Source: an uncultured Holophagales bacterium (lineage in GTDB: Bacteria; Acidobacteriota; Thermoanaerobaculia; UBA5066). From it: a stretch of DNA of 10,148 bases. The stretch lies in contig CALMDF010000378.1 in the NCBI GenBank assembly GCA_937864895.1, positions 1 through 10,148 on the forward strand, read 5' to 3'. Positions 7,517-10,148 of the stretch are shown here, piece after piece. The position numbers were made by a program, and so were the translations under genes. Each line of letters starts with the position of its first letter. The stretch's first letter is position 1. The notes under the pieces are model-generated. The model was not told the DNA's origin and did not search any database. It worked only from the letters and a program-made list of their open reading frames with translations.

Positions 7517-7565
7517 GATTCCCGAACACTATCCCGGGGGAGGGGCCGGCGGAGCGAGGTTCCGG

Positions 7566-7593
7566 CGACCCCGGGGCACGCCCCCCGGGGTCG
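7566..7593 (-). terminator. Strong GC hairpin downstream of the peptidase gene, possible terminator
   Basis: CGACCCCGGGG (7566-7576) and CCCCGGGGTCG (7583-7593) form a perfect 11-bp stem with a 6-base loop, beginning 6 bases after the stop of the cysteine peptidase on the minus strand. There is no U-tract after it in that direction, so it may be a factor-dependent stop or an mRNA 3'-end stabiliser rather than a canonical intrinsic terminator. It separates the secretion cassette from the diguanylate cyclase gene, which has its own ribosome binding site. Confidence 0.5.
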
Positions 7594-7599
7594 GGGACG

Positions 7600-8757
7600 T
7601 CAGCGGACGATCCCGAGGTCCTTGAGGAGAGCTTCGCCGAGCTTGCCTGCGTCGATCGGCTCGGCGGGTTTCGTGGCGGCCTCCTGCGCCTTCGCGACCG
7701 CCTCCTCCTCCTGCTTCACCTTCGCCTGGAAGTCCTTCATCTCCGCGGAGGCCTGCGCGCGCCGGGCGAGCTCCTCCTGCTCGGCGAGCCGGAGCTTCTC
7801 ACGGTTCTCGCGGATGCTGGCGAGCTGCTCCTTCACGTCCGGCCGTCGGGCCGCCGCCTTGTTGGCGGAGACGTGCGCCTCGAGCTTGTCGAGCTCGGCG
7901 AAGAGGGGGCCGAGGTTCCAGAGTCCCTCCTCCGGCCTGGCCGGCTCCTCGGGGGGCTTGACGGAGAAGGTCCAGGTGAAGTCGCAGGAAGGGCAGCATA
8001 CGTAGCTCCACTGGCGGCTCAGGCAGTCGGCGCCGACACAGCCGAGTAGGGTCGCCGGGGAGAGGGGCACCTTCGCGGTGCACTTCGGGCAGCTCACTTT
8101 CGACGGGACCTCGAGCGCGCAGCCCCCGCACTTGCGCTCCTCGGGCGCCGGTGCGGCGATGCCGATGATCATGTTTCCCACGATCTCGGAGTTCGCGTAC
8201 TTCGGCTGCCACAGCTCGAGAAGCTCCCCGTAGGGAATCCGGTGATCGGGCCCGAAGTAGGGGTCGTGGACGATGACGTGCCCGGCGTCCATTCCGGTGA
8301 GGACGGTGTAGTGCCCCGCCGGGCCGTCGGCCCTGAGCCGATGGTTCAGGATGGCGCGAATGCCGCGCTGCTGGCAGGTGAGGATCGTCTGCAGGGGGTG
8401 GGTCGCCTGGATCGCCACGGCCGCATAGCCTCTCTCGAGGGCGTCCTTCACCATCAGGTGGGTGACACAGGCCGGGTGGCCGAGCCGGTTCGGCTTCGAG
8501 ATACGGGGCATGATCTCGGCCTGCGTCACGTCGGTGCCCCGTCGGGCCCCGCGCCGCCGGTCCACGCCGTCGAGGGGTCCTGCCTGCCGGTTCCGTCGGT
8601 CCTTGCGTCCCCCGGCGGCCAAAGGCTCGCCCGCCGGGGCCGGCGGGCGAGGGAGAGACCGATAGACCATGGCGAGGGCCGCCGCCCCGCACGTCCGGTT
8701 GCTCTCGCGATCGGTCTGCCCCTCGTACGGGATGGCCTGGCCGTGGTGTCGGGTCAT
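7600..8757 (-). CDS. C39-like (papain-fold) cysteine peptidase with two zinc-ribbon-like clusters and coiled coil, candidate T6SS cargo
   Basis: A 385-residue protein whose start is supported by AGGAG at 8766-8770, 8 nt before the ATG. The N-terminal domain resembles C39-like_2 peptidases: nucleophile C23 in ESNRTCGAAALAMVY, histidine H149 in GPAGHYTVLTG and aspartate D165 in VIVHDPYFG, together a complete catalytic set. The core also has THLMVKDALERGYAAVAIQA and RAILNHRL, as in this family. An extra Arg/Pro/Gly-rich stretch (about 36-75) interrupts it. Cysteines C210, C213, C223, C226 (CxxC-x9-CxxC) form a zinc-ribbon-like knuckle, and C240, C245, C254/C255, C258 a second. Residues about 285-362 are charged, Ala/Glu/Lys-rich and predicted coiled coil. 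There is no signal peptide. It follows vgrG, a DUF6931-like gene and PAAR on the same strand, 49 nt after PAAR, so it may be delivered by the spike (murein, lipid or protein target unknown) or may process a cassette protein. The peptidase fold is fairly secure; the role is inference. Confidence 0.85.
   Translation of the reverse strand: MTRHHGQAIPYEGQTDRESNRTCGAAALAMVYRSLPRPPAPAGEPLAAGGRKDRRNRQAGPLDGVDRRRGARRGTDVTQAEIMPRISKPNRLGHPACVTHLMVKDALERGYAAVAIQATHPLQTILTCQQRGIRAILNHRLRADGPAGHYTVLTGMDAGHVIVHDPYFGPDHRIPYGELLELWQPKYANSEIVGNMIIGIAAPAPEERKCGGCALEVPSKVSCPKCTAKVPLSPATLLGCVGADCLSRQWSYVCCPSCDFTWTFSVKPPEEPARPEEGLWNLGPLFAELDKLEAHVSANKAAARRPDVKEQLASIRENREKLRLAEQEELARRAQASAEMKDFQAKVKQEEEAVAKAQEAATKPAEPIDAGKLGEALLKDLGIVR
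8533..8652 (-). repeat. Arg/Pro/Gly-rich in-frame insert in the peptidase, with perfect 12-bp inverted repeat at 8626-8651
   Basis: CTCGCCCGCCGG (8626-8637) and CCGGCGGGCGAG (8640-8651) are perfect reverse complements separated by two G's. They lie in codons 36-44 of the peptidase. The surrounding roughly 40 codons encode low-complexity sequence (PRPPAPAGEP, then RKDRRNRQ and RRRGARRG) where C39-like relatives, from memory, pass directly from the helix after the catalytic Cys to a short loop and the TQAEI segment. The frame stays open across it. It could be a captured small palindromic element or a divergent surface loop. Confidence 0.5.
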
Positions 8758-8806
8758 GGGCGAGTCTCCTGGTCTTCTTCCGGTGTCGGCCGGGGCGACG
8801 CGGCGG

Positions 8807-9103
8807 TCATGCGAGGACGTTGAAGCAGCCGAAGACGATGACCCCGCCGTGGACGGTCGCGTCGCCCATCCGGGCGATCGGGAGGCCGCCCACGAGGACC
8901 ATCGGGTTGCAGCCGACGATCATGTCGGGGACCGTCCCGACGCAGGTGACGACGTCGGTGGCCCGGGCCGCGGGAAGGCCCCCGATGAGGACGTTCGGAC
9001 AGCCGGGCGCGGTGATCGGGCCGCCGACGTGCGGGGTTGCGGTCACCGGGTCGATCATCGGGCAGGTGTGGAGGTCGGTGAGGCGGGCGGCAGGCTGAGG
9101 CAT
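8807..9103 (-). CDS. PAAR-domain spike-tip protein of a type VI secretion system
   Basis: A 98-residue stand-alone PAAR protein, the usual size for a bare tip without an effector extension. It contains the name-giving motif almost literally twice: PAARATD (44-50) and PIARMGD (75-81), followed by ATVHGGVIVFGCFNVL. Candidate zinc ligands are H12, H25, H85 and C93. PAAR proteins form the conical zinc-bound point on the VgrG trimer and recruit effectors. The start ATG at 9103 is preceded by AGGGAGG (9109-9115), which touches the stop codon of the upstream gene, so translation is probably coupled. The long open frame upstream to 9772 in this register is a shadow of the neighbouring gene. As PAAR has no toxin domain of its own, an effector is expected nearby; the next gene is the peptidase. 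Confidence 0.93.
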   Translation of the reverse strand: MPQPAARLTDLHTCPMIDPVTATPHVGGPITAPGCPNVLIGGLPAARATDVVTCVGTVPDMIVGCNPMVLVGGLPIARMGDATVHGGVIVFGCFNVLA

Positions 9104-9114
9104 CGGGCCCTCCC

Positions 9115-9744
9115 TCAGAATCCCCAGGTTTTGCCGGCGGCCTTCGGCTTCACGTCGGGCCAGGTGACCCTGCCCTCGGCGACGCCCGTGCCGAGCTCGA
9201 CGAAAAGGCGCTGGGTCTCCTCGATCCCGGCCCCGGCCCCTTTGACGGAGGCGAGAAGGACGGCTCCCGCGACCCCCTTGGCCGGGAGGTAGGGCCCGGG
9301 GACGACAGGGGGCACCTTCGGCATCGGGGGCGCGAGGGTCCCGCCCGTGAAAGTGACCGCCGTCGCGAGGCCCCCTGCGGGGGTCTCTATTCCCGCGGCC
9401 TCCGCTGGCGCCCTGGCCGCGTTCCGGTTCGCGTCGGACGGGTCGAGGACCCAGGAGACGGCAGCCTTGAGGGCCGAGGCCTCGGCCGCCGGCAGCGCCG
9501 CGTCGCCCGAGGCGTGCTTGACGCAGAGCGAGCCCCACCAGACCGCTTCGCGGTGGGGCAGGGCGTGGGCGAGGAACCGGATCGCGGTCCGGAACTGCTT
9601 CTGCTCGACGAGCTCGTCGAGGAGCTCCCTCGGGGAGGTCTTCGGACTGAGGAGGGGCTTCGCCTCGGGGTCGAGGTCGAAGTGCTCGCAGACCTGTGCG
9701 GCGGTCGTGGCGCGCACTTTCCGGAGCGGCGGTGCGGCGGGCAT
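9115..9744 (-). CDS. T6SS-associated protein of unknown function (DUF6931-like)
   Basis: A 209-residue protein with start ATG at 9744 and AAGGAAGGA just upstream. The N-terminal half is helical and includes SPRELLDELVEQKQFRTAIR and ALPHREAVWWGSLCVKH (61-77). This Pro-His/Arg-Arg-Glu-Ala-Val-Trp-Trp motif, with a following helical segment ending in AVSWVLDPSDANR, is what I recall for the DUF6931 family found beside VgrG/PAAR genes; no search was made. The C-terminal half is Pro/Ala/Gly-rich (TLAPPMPKVPPVVPGPY) and then has one amphipathic helix (AGAGIEETQRLFVELG). There is no signal peptide or membrane segment. It lies between the vgrG end (24-nt gap) and PAAR (11-nt gap), so it is probably an adaptor or chaperone for loading PAAR or cargo onto the spike. 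That role is inference. Confidence 0.75.
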   Translation of the reverse strand: MPAAPPLRKVRATTAAQVCEHFDLDPEAKPLLSPKTSPRELLDELVEQKQFRTAIRFLAHALPHREAVWWGSLCVKHASGDAALPAAEASALKAAVSWVLDPSDANRNAARAPAEAAGIETPAGGLATAVTFTGGTLAPPMPKVPPVVPGPYLPAKGVAGAVLLASVKGAGAGIEETQRLFVELGTGVAEGRVTWPDVKPKAAGKTWGF

Positions 9745-9768
9745 GGCGGTTCCTTCCTTTCCGGCCCG

Positions 9769-10148
9769 TCAACCGATCATCGTGAGGGCGCCGCCGACCT
9801 TCGTGATGGCGGTCGACTGGACCGTCGTCATCATTCCCTTGACCTCGGTCAGGAGCTGGCCCGACAGGCGGACCGTCAGACCCTCGATCGTCACGCCTTC
9901 CGGCCCGATCCTGATCTTGGCAACCCCTCCGGCAACCGAGAGCGTGATTCCCGTGAGGCTCTCGATCGTGACCGGCATCGACCCGGCGTTGATCTTGATC
10001 CCGGCGGGGGTCATCTCGATCTTCTGGTCGACGGGGAGCATGCCCCGCTCGAGCGTGATGCTCTCGAGGTTTCCCGTGACGACCTCGACTCCTTTCGTCG
10101 AGCTCGAGCTGCCCGGGGGCCCCACGGGCGGAGCCGGGCCGGCGACCA
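9769..10148 (-). CDS. vgrG: VgrG-like spike protein, C-terminal end (gene continues past right edge)
   Basis: The frame is open to the right edge, giving the last 125 residues of a larger protein. The first visible part is a Pro/Gly/Ser linker (AGPAPPVGPPGSSSSTKG), then about 105 residues rich in alternating hydrophobic residues, Gly, Thr and Val: KIEMTPAGIKINAGS, TIESLTGITLSVAGG, KIRIGPEGVTIEGLTVRLSG, and the end TKVGGALTMIG. Short beta-helix-like repeats of the form hxhxPxGhxI match the needle-like C-terminal region of VgrG/gp5-type spikes. Together with the adjacent PAAR gene this makes VgrG the best call; an Rhs-like or other spike cannot be excluded without the N-terminal gp27/gp5 domains. 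The GTG at 10125 would give a 118-residue stand-alone protein but lies within the linker with no ribosome binding site, so it was not used as a start. Confidence 0.7.
   Translation of the reverse strand, partial: VAGPAPPVGPPGSSSSTKGVEVVTGNLESITLERGMLPVDQKIEMTPAGIKINAGSMPVTIESLTGITLSVAGGVAKIRIGPEGVTIEGLTVRLSGQLLTEVKGMMTTVQSTAITKVGGALTMIG

Noticed and set aside
6011..8005. A 664-codon plus-strand open frame
   Set aside because: Antisense to the diguanylate cyclase and the peptidase C-terminus, both of which carry complete motifs on the minus strand.
8533..8660. Compensated frameshift in the peptidase as cause of the odd Arg/Pro-rich stretch
   Set aside because: Neither alternative frame gives recognisable C39-like sequence across this region, and the normal frame resumes cleanly at TQAEI, so an insert is the simpler reading. 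Not fully excluded.
9104..9772. Long N-terminal extension of the PAAR protein (open frame back to 9772)
   Set aside because: It overlaps the whole DUF6931-like gene in another frame. PAAR sequence begins just after the ATG at 9103, which has a strong AGGGAGG site.
1..10148. tRNA, rRNA, CRISPR arrays, insertion sequences
   Set aside because: No clover-leaf-like or rRNA-like stretch, no regularly spaced direct repeats apart from the protein-coding propeller repeats, and no transposase motif was seen on reading either strand.

Overview
The window is very GC-rich (about 70%) and tightly packed, with strong CTC/GTC/GCC codon preference. A two-component-type beta-propeller sensor, a MacA/MacB-like exporter with stand-alone FtsX permeases, and a type VI secretion cluster together suggest a soil or sediment bacterium of the Acidobacteriota type (Thermoanaerobaculia-like), with Myxococcota as an alternative. 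This assignment rests on gene style only; there is no rRNA or marker gene in the window.

Layout. (1) 1-1218, minus strand: the N-terminal part of a secreted or membrane-anchored two-component-regulator propeller protein that runs off the left edge. Its last ~165-180 bases look foreign: the frame switches from propeller repeats to something like the periplasmic domain of a QseC-type sensor kinase, with a change in codon use. A chimeric join is likely. (2) 1219-1397: divergent intergenic region. (3) 1398-5860, plus strand: a four-gene operon with gaps of 1-3 nt or an 8-nt overlap. It encodes a periplasmic adaptor (MacA/HlyD type), a LolD/MacB-type ATPase and two different FtsX/MacB-type permeases, together one ABC-type efflux or envelope transport machine. 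No outer-membrane TolC-like factor is visible. (4) 5861-5929: short convergent gap. (5) 5930-7507, minus strand: a membrane-anchored PAS-GGDEF diguanylate cyclase with a C-terminal hemerythrin domain, a probable oxygen/redox-linked c-di-GMP synthase. (6) 7508-7599: gap with a strong GC hairpin just after the next operon's last stop. (7) 7600-10148, minus strand: a type VI secretion delivery cassette in transcription order: the C-terminus of a VgrG-like spike protein (cut by the right edge), a 209-residue T6SS-associated protein (DUF6931-like), a 98-residue PAAR spike-tip protein, and a 385-residue C39-like cysteine peptidase carrying two zinc-ribbon-like cysteine clusters and a C-terminal coiled coil.

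The most interesting part is the last cassette. The peptidase has a complete visible Cys/His/Asp catalytic set and lies directly behind VgrG and PAAR, so it is a candidate secreted effector or cassette-specific processing enzyme. No evident immunity gene is seen in the window. Its catalytic domain is interrupted by an Arg/Pro/Gly-rich in-frame insert that contains a perfect 12-bp inverted repeat.
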